Shown: positions 12,321-22,904 of the stretch, piece by piece
Position numbering within the stretch: the first letter of the stretch is position 1
Layout: every line of letters begins with the position of its first letter
Origin: Epiperipatus broadwayi
Lineage: Eukaryota > Onychophora > Udeonychophora > Euonychophora > Peripatidae
NCBI GenBank assembly: GCA_028023455.1
Contig: JAQFVV010000020.1
Location: 5,625,092 to 5,689,091 of the forward strand
Direction of reading: 5' to 3'
DNA: 64,000 nt
Program-made: the position numbers and the translations under genes
Notes under the pieces: model-generated
Database searches by the model: none
The model's input: the letters and a program-made list of their open reading frames with translations, nothing else
Told to the model about the DNA's origin: nothing

Positions 12321-12780
12321 AAACAAGAATTAAAGTAATTAATTCTCCTATAACTATGGTTTCAATTATCTGCAATTCAAATACATATTTATATAAATTA
12401 GAAATTAATAAAAATTAAAATTTTTGTTTTTTTATATCTTAACTTTTTAAAGATCATTATATATATATATAATAGAAAGATAAAAATTTAAATATGTGTG
12501 TCATACCGTATATAGTGTCAACATGTATAAGACAAAAAGGCATATTATAAAATGATTTGCTAACATCTGGAAATTTTATTATCTATGGCTTTGAAGGGAC
12601 TTTTATGAATACGAGATAACATTACATTATATCTATACTTGAACTTGATCAAATTTAAAATTTATAACTGGAATTAAATGAAATATAAAAGTATTCTTAA
12701 ATTTAATTATTATTAGATATTTATTATTTATTAAAAGTTGTAATTATAAATTTATTTAAACGCACATTGATTATGTAAGT
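12320..12780. other. AT-rich stretch without recognisable gene
   Basis: Nothing recognisable apart from an AT microsatellite near 12460. Confidence 0.5.
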
Positions 12781-12784
12781 AATA

Positions 12785-13053
12785 TTCATTAAGGCTGTAG
12801 CCTCAAGCACATGCGTATAAAAATGCGTTAGTAGGGACCTCTACAGGTCTTAAACCACAAGCTTACTCTTTGGAAGGATTACCCTCTTTTCTTCCAAAGA
12901 GTAAGCTTGTGGTTTAAGACCTGTAGAGGTCCCTACTAACGCATTTTTATACCATCCAAAGAGTAAGCTTGTGGTTTAAGACCTGTAGAGGTCCCTAGTA
13001 AGCATTTTTATACACATGTGCTTGAGGCTACAGCCTTAATGAATATTATTTAT
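12785..13053. mobile_element. Foldback element with a duplicated right arm
   Basis: The outer ends AATATTCATTAAGGCTGTAG (left) and CTACAGCCTTAATGAATATT (right) are exact inverted repeats. The left arm runs to about 12882 (CAAGCTTACTCTTTGGA). On the right the inner arm segment (CCAAAGAGTAAGCTTGTGGT through CTACTAACGC) appears twice in tandem, at about 12894-12950 and 12956-13012, before the outer end. A short loop (AGGATTACCCTC) separates the arms. No coding capacity. Confidence 0.8.
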
Positions 13054-13059
13054 TAAAAG

Positions 13060-13970
13060 TTAATTGCTGTTAATAAATGCTTGGTAAATATATGGTAAAA
13101 TAAATTTGCCTTCAATAAAGATATGTGATTGGTTGAATTATATTTTGAAAACAATTGTTTTGTCTATATTTTAATAATAAAGCCGTTGTTTTTTTTTTTT
13201 TAATGTTTTACAATTGCTTGTTTGAAATGTGCAAGTGAATCTTTAATTATAAACATATATACTTACTTTTAAAAATAAAAATTCCTACTATATAATTTTT
13301 AAAAAACCTTCATGTATTACTTATTGACATAATTGTAAAAGCATAAAATTTTAATCTCAACATTTCAGACATTTTATTATAACTTTTCCAAGGGTTTAAA
13401 CAATATAAACTGGAGCATAAATGCAATATGATGTGTCAGTTAAAATGCAAGTACTTTATAATCAAAATATTTTTGATCTAAATTTTAACATACCATTAGC
13501 ATGTACATTAGTAATATAATAGATATACTCATTAAAATTTATAAAATGACAAAGTATAAAATAAACAGTATTAATGGGATAGCGAGCAATCGAAAACTGA
13601 TGTAAAATGAATTATGTTTTATTAGTTAAAGTATCCTGCAGCCTAGACAATTTAAATATGTATATATGTACTATCTTAGAAGTTAATAAAGTTTAATATA
13701 TTATAAAACATATATTTTATGTGTATATAAATGATTTTTATAACAAATAATAAATTAATATTCATATTTAAATCATACATTACAAAATGATATAGAATTA
13801 TGTGAGCGCTTCTGTGTTTATTCTTGTCTATTTTTAAAATTGGGACATATATTTTAAAACTTTAATATATAAATTTATTTAATATTTATTAAAGAGGTCG
13901 TTTATTATAATACAAAATAAAAGAAAATATGCTCCATTTTACTATATATGATTTATTTATTTAAAATTTT
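13060..13970. other. AT-rich stretch without recognisable gene
   Basis: No coding signal, terminal repeats or SINE boxes were recognised. It leads into the Penelope-like element; that element's own 5' non-coding part could lie here but shows no landmark. Confidence 0.5.
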
Positions 13971-14352
13971 ATAAAACTACAAATTTATTTATTCCCAGAA
14001 GACTGAAAAAATTATTCATAGAGCAAATGAGGCTCTATTAAAAGAATGACTAAATGCTCAAAGATTTTCCAAGTATCAAATTTTATGTTACATTAATAAT
14101 GAAAAATGTTTATTAAAATAACTTGCTTATGAAGACTTTACATGAGTTTCTCAAATAATAAAAAAATCATAGTCTAAATTACATGGAAAAATAAAAGAAA
14201 TGCCAAAAGAAAAACTTGTAAAACTATATGGGTATATCAAGTCATACTGCACCAAATATTCTACCAGTTACATCAGTTAAAAATGTTATTCCTAAACATT
14301 TAATTGATGTTGAAATTTCAGTTCAGGAAAAAGGATTAAACAATTCAAAATA

Positions 14353-14440
14353 CAGCAAAACTCTCCATATAGTAGTGCCATCTTGTGCTAACAAGAGCAA
14401 TCAATGGATGCCAGAAGGCTTGTGATCATGTGATATAAAA
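14353..14440. mobile_element. Foldback family A, deleted copy inside the Penelope element
   Basis: CAAAACTCTCCATATAGTAG, then AGCAATCAATGGATGCCAGA and AGGCTTGTGATCATGTGAT. One arm is joined directly to the outer terminus (GATCATGTGAT) of the other, consistent with an internal deletion of a family A foldback. Confidence 0.65.
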
Positions 14441-14829
14441 AGGATTAAACTTTGATACCACACCATCTAATATCCTTTACCAGATGTTATGCTAACTGAC
14501 TGAGGAAGATTCAACAATTACTTCTAAATGAAGCAGCAGAATTACTCGGAATAAAAAAATGAGAGATACCAAAAAGTGAAATCGATCATTTTCTAAGATG
14601 AGAGAAAACCTCTTAAATCTCGCAATAGTCAAATTTACAATAATTCTCTTTGCTGTTAAACACAATTTATGGATACAACTAATTATGATAACAAAACTCA
14701 ACATTTCCTTATAGTAGACCAATATAAAAATAGTAGCAAACATCCAGTACTGAGTACAGAAACAAAGTTATAATCTTTACTCTAAAAGCATTGCAGGTAA
14801 CATGCAAAATTTCAAAAATTAGCATCATA

Positions 14830-15305
14830 ATTCAGCAAAATTTATTTTATGGTTTACTTAAAGTCAATAAAGACCATGTTCTATGAAGACCAGTTGTTAG
14901 TTCTAAAAATTCATCTTGTCAATACTTTCCAAGATTTCTACTCAAAGTTCGTAGTTCTTTGGCATCCAAGACATTGCATTTTGTCAGAAATTCTAAGTAC
15001 TTTGTTGAATTAATCAACAACATGAAAATTAAAAGAACTGACCTATTGGTAAGCTTTGATGTGAAAAGTTTATTAACAAATATACCCTGCGGTGAAGGAT
15101 CCCCTATTGTAAGAAAAAGATTAAATGACAATAATAACACTTTCCATATAATGTGAAATTCTTCTAACATAATCAGGGGATGATTACAAACTCATCACAC
15201 TCACCTCTGATTAATATGGATGAACTGGAAATCACTATCATAAATACTACTCCATATAGATCTAACGTATGGCTTTGCTATGTTGATGATACATTTGTTA
15301 TATAG
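14830..15305 (+). pseudogene. Penelope-like RT, catalytic part
   Basis: Protein-like blocks in order: YGLLKVNKDH (about 14.85 kb; family Y-G-L-x-K-x-H/N-K), a PVVSSKNS block, then SKTLHFVRNSKYFVELINNM and LLVSFDVKSLLTNIPCGEG (15.04-15.10 kb), where FDVxSLxTNxP is the Penelope RT motif A region. WLCYVDDTFVI at about 15.27-15.30 kb is the YVDD catalytic box, with both aspartates kept. The region between motif A and the YVDD box is shortened and shifted. The frame stops at the solo LTR insertion. Confidence 0.85.
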
Positions 15306-17219
15306 TGTAACGGAATAGCGTTACATGGGATTTGAATCCAGGCATATGATGTTAGATTAAATATATATGCAATTGACGAAATGAATGACAGGTACAAAAC
15401 TTTTAAAAAAAAAGGTCTTGCTTTAATAATGAACGAGAAATACCCGTTTCTAAAGCATGATCGCAGCTATATAAGAGTACCTGTCAAATTTATTGAAATA
15501 AGAGTAAAAGAGTTTTTTTTGTTATTTTGTTGTTTTTGAGAATAAATATGTAATCATTAGTTGTAAGTTTGTTTTTTTTTAAAAAGAAAGATGAATGATT
15601 GAACACAGGTTTGACATTTTATTAAGTCATTTAAATCATGTTTGAACAAAAAGAGAAAATGAATTGATTAATTTGCAACATGTTCTGAAATTCCAAGCGA
15701 TCTAAAATTATTTTCAATGGGGGGTAATTAGTAAATGTAAAGTTAGTAAAATTGAAACAATAAGCCGGATATATGTCGGTAAGGTCTAGATAAAATAAGC
15801 CGAATTTAGAAACAGAAGTGAGAAAAAGTGTACACTGCTATTGTACAACCCAGACTTCTGTCTCCAGCTAAACAATGCCTGAAAAAATGGCCAAATTGAG
15901 TTAAATTCCAAAGTGGTGCAAACGATCCCAGAAATCGCTGAATTAAGTTAATACTCGATGGACCTATTGGATGAAGGGACTCACAGGTGCATGGGAGTGA
16001 TTGGATGAAAAAAATTCAAGGTGTGAGGGCGGGAGAAGAGAGAAATTACAAGGGGAATTATGAAAAGAAAAGGAATTAGCAGAATCACCGATGTGCTTGG
16101 AATAATTAAGTTGCTCATTTTGTAAAGAAAGTTTTCTTTTTACCAGTAGAAATAAAATCTAACTTTCGTATAATAATATAACGGAGATGCGTTGCTGAAC
16201 CTAAAATTCATGGCTTGACCGCCGGACCTCCACGCTCAGCTCAGCTGATTACCCCTAGGATGCTCGTAACACCGGAGAAACTTCACCTAAGGACCACACA
16301 CGCTTTTGAGACCTCGCAAATTTCCAGAATGCTTAGTTAAAGAAGAAATCATCACTCAGGATCCTTCTTACAGGCTGTCTATGTTCCACAGGTAGCTATC
16401 TTTAAATTAATCGTACTCACTTATGCACCAGAGTAGATAAACTTTAAAAACAATAACTAGTGAAAAACATTTAGCTAAATGATAAAATTACTCGCGACCA
16501 TAACTGAATGATTAAAGAACTTAACCAGAATAAGTTTGTCTACAAATAAACATCCTTTAAATATATGTGCGAAGTCACATTTAATTCTATAGTTAATTTA
16601 TCTCGGCTTGCCAGTCATATACCGGCATAAAATTGTTATTAAATAGATTAAAATAAACCATTTATTTAATTAGTATTTTGTTATTGATTGATTGGAATTT
16701 CAACTCACATTTATATGATAGGGAATGAGTGCTGTTATGAATGAATGCATTTGATATTTTTGGTGTTGGGATTTGATTAAACTTATGTTTATATTACTAT
16801 ACCTTTCTTAGATTAATATTAAGCTTTGATTGATTTGTTCTGTGGGATATAGGGTGGGCCCTAATACGATAAGTCTGATTGATCACGATTGAAAGGTCAC
16901 ATATGCGATATAATTTGAAAGGTGATATTGGCTGTGTTCGTTTCTTGCTTCCAACTGGAGTGATGCACGGGCATGTTTTGTGATATAGTTGAGTGAGCTT
17001 ATGCACATATGTAGCGGACTCTTGTAAAGTTCTCCTGGCACCTACTACTTGGATTCGATCCGAATTTACGTATAAATAAATAAAAGCGTACGTATATATG
17101 TGTTTGAAATTATCTTCACCGAACATTATGTAACCCCCCAGACACAAGAACACAGCAGATTCATAGGAGTGACTTTAATGTGCTTTCGGCATGGAAGACG
17201 TCGGGTGGGGGCAGTTACA
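15306..17219. mobile_element. Solo LTR with exact 4-bp target duplication
   Basis: The 1914-bp segment starts TGTAAC and ends GTTACA (TG...CA with 6-bp perfect inverted ends). It is flanked by ATAG at 15302-15305 and ATAG at 17220-17223. The Penelope RT reading continues across the two flanks, so the empty site can be inferred directly. Its base composition is less AT-biased than the surroundings (for example 16195-16300). A second GTTACA at 15320-15325 lets the start fold into a small hairpin. No convincing protein is seen inside; the 118-codon minus-strand frame at 16797-17153 is unrecognised. LTR orientation is not determined. Solo LTRs arise by recombination between the two LTRs of a full element. 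Confidence 0.85.
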
Positions 17220-17223
17220 ATAG

Positions 17224-17580
17224 TGACATGGTAAAGCACAACTACAAACATTCTAGATACACCCTAATATATCCCCTTCAATTAAATTCACAATAGAAAC
17301 AGCAAAAGGAACAAAATTGGCATTTTTAGTAATTCTTATGACAAGCTGCCATCATAGTAAAATCAAAACTATAGTTGACAGGAAACCCGTACATATAGAT
17401 AATATTTACCCATATATATCCAATTACACCAAAAAATATAGAGCAAAAGAAATTTTTTCAGAAATAAATGATTTGGAAAAGAAAAAGATCTTCATAGAAC
17501 AAACTCTCATGAACAATGGTTATTTAGAAACAATTATTGATTCTTTAAAAAAAATGCATATGGCTTTATTCCTATAAGAA
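17224..17580 (+). pseudogene. Penelope-like RT, part downstream of the catalytic box
   Basis: Contains FTIETAKGTKLAFL (about 17.28-17.33 kb), then RKPVHIDNIYPYISN and LMNNGYLETIIDSLKK (17.50-17.55 kb). These match the Penelope RT order 'LPFLDxL ... YRKPTHTD ... KNGYP'. The sequence begins immediately to the right of the solo LTR's target duplication and continues the RT from the left of the LTR. It ends where the tRNA-like array begins. Confidence 0.8.
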
Positions 17581-18715
17581 TTGTGAGCACCAGACCTGTA
17601 AGTGCTAGAATTAATCTTGGAACCTTCTGATATCAGGTATGATACCTACAACTGCACCAAGTGATACAGGACAAAGAAAGCATATGGCTTTATTACTCAG
17701 GGGTTTGTAAAAAGTTCAACTGCCAAACCTTTGAGCACCAGAAAAGATCCCAAGCCAGATGTTCTATCATCTGCCCCAACCCATGCAGGGCAAAAAAGAC
17801 ATATGGCTTTATTGTTTGGGAGTTACAAGAAGTTTGAGTGCCAGACTTTCAAGCACTAGAATCGATGTTACGACCTCCTGACCCCAAGTTGGACACTATC
17901 AACTGTGTCAAAGCATGCAGGATAAAAAGTGCTAATTGATTTATTGCTCAGGAATTTATAAGAAGTTTGAATGCTAAAATCATGAGTGCTAAAATCAACC
18001 CAGGGACATCTCAATCCCAAATCAGACACTCTGTCAACTGCACCAATCTGCATAGGGCAAAAAATGCCTATAGCTTTATTACTTGAGAGTTCATAAAGAG
18101 TTTGAGCACTTACTGGCAAGTGCTAGAATTAATTCTGGGACCTCCTAATCCCAAGCCAAACATTCTACTAACTGCACCAAATTGTGCAGTAAAAAGGTAT
18201 ATGGCTTTATTACTTGGAAGTTTGTAAGAAGTTCAAATGCCAGAAATGCAAGCACCACAAGTGATTCTGGATCTGTCCAATCCCAAGTCAAATGCTCTAC
18301 CAACTATGTCAAAACCACACAGGGCAGAAATGCTAATAGTTTTAATGCTTCAGAGTTTAGAAATATATATATATATATATTGCTTATAATAACTTCTGAC
18401 ATATATACTTTAATGCAAAAATTTTTTTAAAATAAAACTTTATTTTCCTGACAGTTTCGACTATCCAGCAGTCTTCATCAGAGTGTTCTCAAATTTCCCC
18501 TACATTTTAAATAACTTTTAAAAATTTTTTTGCATTAAAGTGTATATGAAAGAAGTTATTATAAGCAATACATGTGGATATATGAAGAAATGCAAAGAAA
18601 GTAAAAGAAAAAAATAAGAGTTTATAAGAAGTTTGAGTGCCAGAATCAATCCTTGGATCTTAATCCCAAGTTGGAATCTTTACCAACTGTTTCAAACCAT
18701 GCAAAGTAGTGATAA
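17550..18715 (-). repeat. Tandem array of tRNA-like SINE units (family 2)
   Basis: A diverged tandem array with a period of about 120-135 bp. The landmark ATGGCTTTATT (or variants) recurs near 17560, 17683, 17803, 17930, 18069, 18199 and 18333, and a further unit lies at about 18620-18712 after an inserted foldback. On the minus strand each unit has an A-box-like GTGCAGTTAGTAGAATGTTT, a CTTGGGATTAGGAGGTCCCA block and a degraded B box, ending in a CAAACTTCTTATAAACTC-type tail. The TTGGGA anticodon loop and AGGTCCC match the tRNA-Pro layout, so a tRNA-Pro-like origin is inferred. The array lies inside the Penelope element, between its RT and GIY-YIG parts. Confidence 0.75.
18368..18600. mobile_element. 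Foldback MITE inserted in the tRNA-like array
   Basis: TGCTTATAATAACTTCTGAC with ATATATACTTTAATGCAAAA (18380-18420) returns in reverse complement as TTTTTTTGCATTAAAGTGTA and GAAGTTATTATAAGCA (18520-18568). The loop contains CAGTTTCGACTATCCAGCAG followed by TCTTCATCAGAG, a motif also present in the 22.7-kb foldback and near 46.1 kb. An AT run marks the left flank. Confidence 0.7.
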
Positions 18716-18739
18716 TCTACTACCTTCACATGCACCAGG

Positions 18740-19140
18740 AATAACAGACAACTAAAAAACAGCAATCTATTTAGCATCAGAACAACTTTTCTATTATAAT
18801 ATGAGGTATTCTAACATCTACAAAACCTAAACTTGAAATGCTGAAAAATAAAAACTGCTTCTATGAAATACCACCTGAATGTGGAAGAATATATATTGGT
18901 GATACCAGTCACCCAATTGAAACATGATTGAATGAACAAAAACTGATGTTAGAAAAGATAAATTAGACCTATATACAGTAGCAGACCATGTATGTACTGA
19001 TGAAGATATGTTTGATTGGAAAAATACAAAAATACCAGATAGACAGAAAAAAAGTACAAGAATGATATATCATAAAAGCTGCTTATATGACAATGAAAAA
19101 ATAATCTCATAAGTCAATTTAATGTGAAATACATATTATC
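18740..19140 (+). pseudogene. Penelope-like GIY-YIG endonuclease domain
   Basis: CFYEIPPECGRIYIGDTSHP (about 18.86-18.91 kb) matches the Penelope GIY-YIG start, with YIG intact and the first GIY part reading RIY. A frame change follows, then TDVRKDKLDLYTVADHVCTD and DWKNTKIPDRQKKSTRMIYH (18.94-19.07 kb). These correspond to the 'H...G..F.W....I......R..RE' part of the domain. In active elements the domain nicks target DNA during retrotransposition. This copy is broken by frameshifts and stops. Confidence 0.8.
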
Positions 19141-19654
19141 TGGAAATCTTAAAAAGGTGGGAAAATCAGATGAGCCGACATAGATAAATATATGAAGTTT
19201 GTACTGACTGTGGCTTTTGGGAGAATATTTCAATTGCTTAGAATATTACTTTAAATTCAATATTCATGAATCTAAAGATCTAACTTCAATGCCCATGCTG
19301 TTACTGTCACTGGTCAGGTGAGCAACACCATGAAAAAAAGAGGTAACTAATATCACTCTAAGAATTGTGTTATATACTAACCTGGTAGCTATTACTAACT
19401 TATGACTATATTTAGAAAGTTTTAGTAATTTTCTATATATTTAGAAAGTTTAAATAAAGTTTGAATGTTCTAAAAATACTTTATATTTAATATTAGATAA
19501 TGCAAATAATCCAATATATAATTACTAATAAAATGCTACCACCATAGACTTTCGGGAAAACCTTATAATAATTATTTTTTTAAAACTCAATTTCATAAAA
19601 TTGAAAAATGTATGTTTGAAAAATGAATAAATTTGACATAAAACTTACATTTTT

Positions 19655-19960
19655 TAAGCAGGATTCTAACTCAGACTTTCACACAACCCACAATTCTCAG
19701 TGCCATCTTATATTGCTGACCCACCTGATCACACATATGTTGAAAACATAAATAATCACCAACATACATATTTTGTGCTAAACCAGCACTCATCAGTTGG
19801 TCCAGATTACCATCTCTATACATATATCCAATCAGTACTCAGCTTTACAATAAGATAACCAATCTTCATACTTTAATGGACAGGCTTCAAACTACTCCAA
19901 CCCACAACTCTTCAGTCTTCCATTTTATTGAAAATCTGATGATGGAATGTTCAAAGCCCA
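19655..19960 (-). repeat. Dispersed repeat family R, copy 2 (reverse)
   Basis: Reverse-complement match to the 47.4-kb copy along its length: TAACTCAGACTTTCACACAA, GCTAAACCAGCACTCATCAG, TTTAATGGACAGGCTTCAAA and GAAAATCTGATGATGGAA. About 290 bp, with scattered substitutions. Confidence 0.65.
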
Positions 19961-19984
19961 CGTTAGTGCCAAGGTTGTCATCAA

Positions 19985-20110
19985 GTGAAAGATCCCAATA
20001 ATCAACATACTGTGTTTCCATAAAAATAAGACCTAACCAGAAAATAAGTCCCAGCATGATTTTTCAGGATGCTTATAATATAAGCCCTACTAGTTAAGAT
20101 CACCAGCGAG
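19985..20110. repeat. Repeat with AAAATAAGACCT motifs (DNA transposon end?)
   Basis: AAAATAAGACCTAACCAGAA followed by AATAAGTCCCAGCATGATTT and ATAATATAAGCCCTAC. This internally repetitive style (AATAAGACC/AATAAGCCC) is found at the ends of non-autonomous DNA transposons in several animal lineages. I recall the pattern but cannot name the family, and the other end is not visible here. Confidence 0.35.
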
Positions 20111-20504
20111 ATAGATTGCTTTTGTTTGCCCAACGAAACACATAATTGACATATTGAATTATAAAGTAATGAATGTATAAATAAATAATATTCTCAATAT
20201 TGATACTTTAAATAAATGATAATATAAATTAAACAGTTGTTTTGAATTTTTCCATCAACCATTTTTAATAAATTTTAAGTGTATAGAGAAACAATTTATC
20301 TACCTCAAGTCAGTATATCAGACAATTTGTGATTTCATTTATGATTTTTAGAAACAATGTTTGATTTAGTTTTAGAGTTTTATCATGATAGCTTTTAAAT
20401 ATTCAAGATACAAAGAAAAATTAATTTGATTTCTTAAACATTTTTTTTCTCCCAAAAGACTATTAAACGGACAGAAGTGATTTTAAAAATCAATGTTTAG
20501 CTTA

Positions 20505-20985
20505 GGTTGGTCTTCAACCTTTTCACACCTGCGGACCGGTAAAAATAAGTATAAGATTTTGCAGACCGGCAGAAGTCTATAGATAAATTTTCTTAAAGAT
20601 AAGCATAATTATTATAACTGATCAAAACAACAATGTTAAATATATAAGATAAAGTTTTATATATATATGGAGTTTATATAGTAAAAAACTTTTTTTTAAA
20701 TTTTTTTAGAAAATTAACAAAAAATTTAATTCTACCCCCCCCCCATAAACATCTGTGATAACTAGAAAAACAAATTAATTTATGAATGATTGATTAGATT
20801 TTGTTTTCGTTCTGTTTACTTTTTTTTTTAATTGGGTAAAAATGAGATGAAAAAATAAATAAAAATTGGCTATATTAATTAAAAGTTTAAACTCTTATTA
20901 TTTATTATTACAAACTTTTTACTGCCCGTCAAGTTCCGCGGCCCGGTGCTGAGCCGCCGACCAAGGGTTGAAGAACACTGGGTTA
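20505..20985. mobile_element. hAT-like non-autonomous transposon remnant
   Basis: Left end GGTTGGTCTTCAACCTTTTC, then GCGGACCGG; right end GGGTTGAAGAACACTG, preceded by GCGGCCCGGTGCTGAG. The ends form imperfect inverted repeats with TCTTCAACC and CCGG-type subterminal motifs, usual for hAT elements. The interior is AT-rich without an open frame. A convincing 8-bp target duplication is not visible. Confidence 0.6.
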
Positions 20986-20989
20986 AATT

Positions 20990-22660
20990 ATTAATCTTTC
21001 TCTTAAAGAAAAGTATTTAAAAATAATACCCAAGCAGGGCCATTACAAGTAATTTGGAAAGGGTTTACAATGTGTCCACTTCATAATGGATGGACGTGAA
21101 TCAGCATAATTTAATACACCATGTGTTGTAATGGATGTACTTAATGAGAATGTGTGAAATATAGAAATATTATCTGAATTTTTGTACCTGTATTTTTTGT
21201 TACTTTTGTGTGGAGAATCTTAACTGTAGTCATTTTTGCCATCACTTCTGTCTCACAAGACTTCAATTACGCTGGATTTAATGGTAAATTGAAATGGAAT
21301 AGTATTTTGATCCCTGGATAATTATTTATGCAAAAAGAAAAAGTTATTTTGGTGAGTGCAAGAGAGTAATTGTGAGGGGGGGGGGCTCTCAGAGTGAGAA
21401 TCTTATAACTTTCTGTAAAAAGAAAAAGTATTTGAATAAATATAGATTTTGGTACATAAAAAATAAGACATTCTACAATCGCAATATTGAAAATTTTCAC
21501 TTATGTTGCTGTAACCACCAAAATGAGATACTAAATTCCCTAATTGCACAAGTCATTGCTAACCCCGTCATGATGTAGCTTGCATATTCTTCTAAAGTGT
21601 TGTCTCTAGGTTTTAAATCTGCTTGACACTTTTATGATATGACTAATTGAATATAAAATAACTAACTATCAAATCTTAATTTAAAAATATAATAAAATTG
21701 TAACTGATGCCTGAAAGAAGGAGGAATTCATCAGCCTAAGAACAGATTATCAGAAAAATATATAAACAGTCTAGAATTTACACGATTCAAAAGTCATGAA
21801 TAAATTTATGAAATTTTATTAGATTTCAAACCCTAAAATCTCCCTAGATAGTAATGTTTATATTGATTCATTCAACTCAGTTTATATATTACTGATTTTA
21901 TTTATTTATGAATATGTTTTTTTTTTTGTATTATTTATGCTATTGTAGATTTTATTGTTTAGTATTTATTAATGATAGAAAAGCAGTGTTTTATTTCCTT
22001 TCTTTATAAAATATGTTACTGTTTAATATGACTAAAAACTCACATTTCAATTTGTAAGATAGAAGAGAGGAGAAATTTTGAATTGTGCTTGTTTGTTTAC
22101 TTATACTACAAAACTGTATGTCAATATAGACTGTACATGTGACTGAATATAAATTTTTTTATACAGATTTAAACTGAAGTCTGTCATAAAAATATGGAAT
22201 ATATATACATGTTAATTTTAAAATTATTCTAAAATTAATATGAACAACAAGATTATTATTTTTGCTAAAAAAAATAAAAAAAAATCTCATTTTATAACTA
22301 CTCTGTTTTTATTAAATCATTTGTTTTGTTAATATTTAAAACTTTTGTATTCTTAATTCTCAATTATATACAATGTTTGAGTTTTACAACATAATGCAAT
22401 ATGTGTGGTAATCAGTTACTAATGTTCAAATTGGTGAATGTAGCATTATGGGTAATAGCAGTTTGAACTATGAAGATTGTTTATGTGATGATCATGGTCT
22501 TATAATTTATATTATAGATGGATACCATTTAGTATTATAAAATATAAAAAAAACATCTGATTAGTAGAGAATGCTGTAATAATTTAACTTTCCTGAGAGG
22601 TTTAATTGGTGGATGATTACTTATTTTATAAGTAAAAATCTTGGAGTATAATTTTAATAC
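20990..22660. other. AT-rich stretch without recognisable gene
   Basis: No protein-like frame was recognised. A short G run lies at about 21373-21386. The 60-80 codon frames here are of low-complexity composition. Confidence 0.5.
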
Positions 22661-22667
22661 TTCTTTT

Positions 22668-22903
22668 CGTCTAACATATCATACCATTTACACCTTTCTT
22701 AAACACTTTATTGATACTTTTATTTATATCAAACTAACAGTTTTGACTGTATTGCACTCATCATCAGAGCTCTTGACAAATAGGATTATCAAGAGCTCTG
22801 ATGATGACTGCAGGACAGTTGAAACTGTTAGTTTGAGATAAACAAAAGTATTGATAAAGTGTTTAAGAAAGGTGTAAATGGTATGATATGTTAAAGTAGA
22901 AAT
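22668..22903. mobile_element. Foldback element with long arms and small loop
   Basis: Arms of about 105 bp: AACATATCATACCATTTACA through CATCAGAGCTCTTGA on the left, returning as TCAAGAGCTCTGATGATGAC through GTGTAAATGGTATGATATGT on the right. A loop of about 10-15 bp (CAAATAGGATTA) separates them. Right after the arm comes TTAA (22890s), with CTAA on the left, so a TTAA target is possible but unproven. Two mirror-image open frames are a by-product of the palindrome. Confidence 0.8.
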
Positions 22904-22904
22904 C

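Larger units (their letters stand above)
13980..19340 (+). mobile_element. Penelope-like retroelement, decayed and interrupted
   Basis: Three separated coding pieces occur in the order expected for one Penelope-like element: RT fingers/palm (about 14.0-15.3 kb), the post-catalytic RT part (17.22-17.58 kb) and the GIY-YIG endonuclease (about 18.8-19.14 kb). All are on the plus strand. The gaps are explained by later insertions: a foldback fragment at 14.35 kb, a solo LTR at 15306-17219, a tandem tRNA-like array at 17.55-18.7 kb and a foldback at 18.37 kb. GIY-YIG domains fused to RT are diagnostic of Penelope-like elements. Outer boundaries are approximate; the 3' limit near 19.34 kb is a guess. 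Stops and frameshifts in every piece make it inactive. Confidence 0.8.

Noticed and set aside
17550-18715. CRISPR-like array
   Set aside because: The repeats are long, diverged, tRNA-like and without spacers; the context is a eukaryotic retroelement.
22780-22830. Hammerhead ribozyme (CTGATGA...GAAAC core, as found in Penelope and retrozyme repeats)
   Set aside because: The core words and a short stem II are present, but stem I cannot be formed from the flanks and the closing base pair next to CTGATGA is a mismatch in all three copies, so self-cleavage is not supported.
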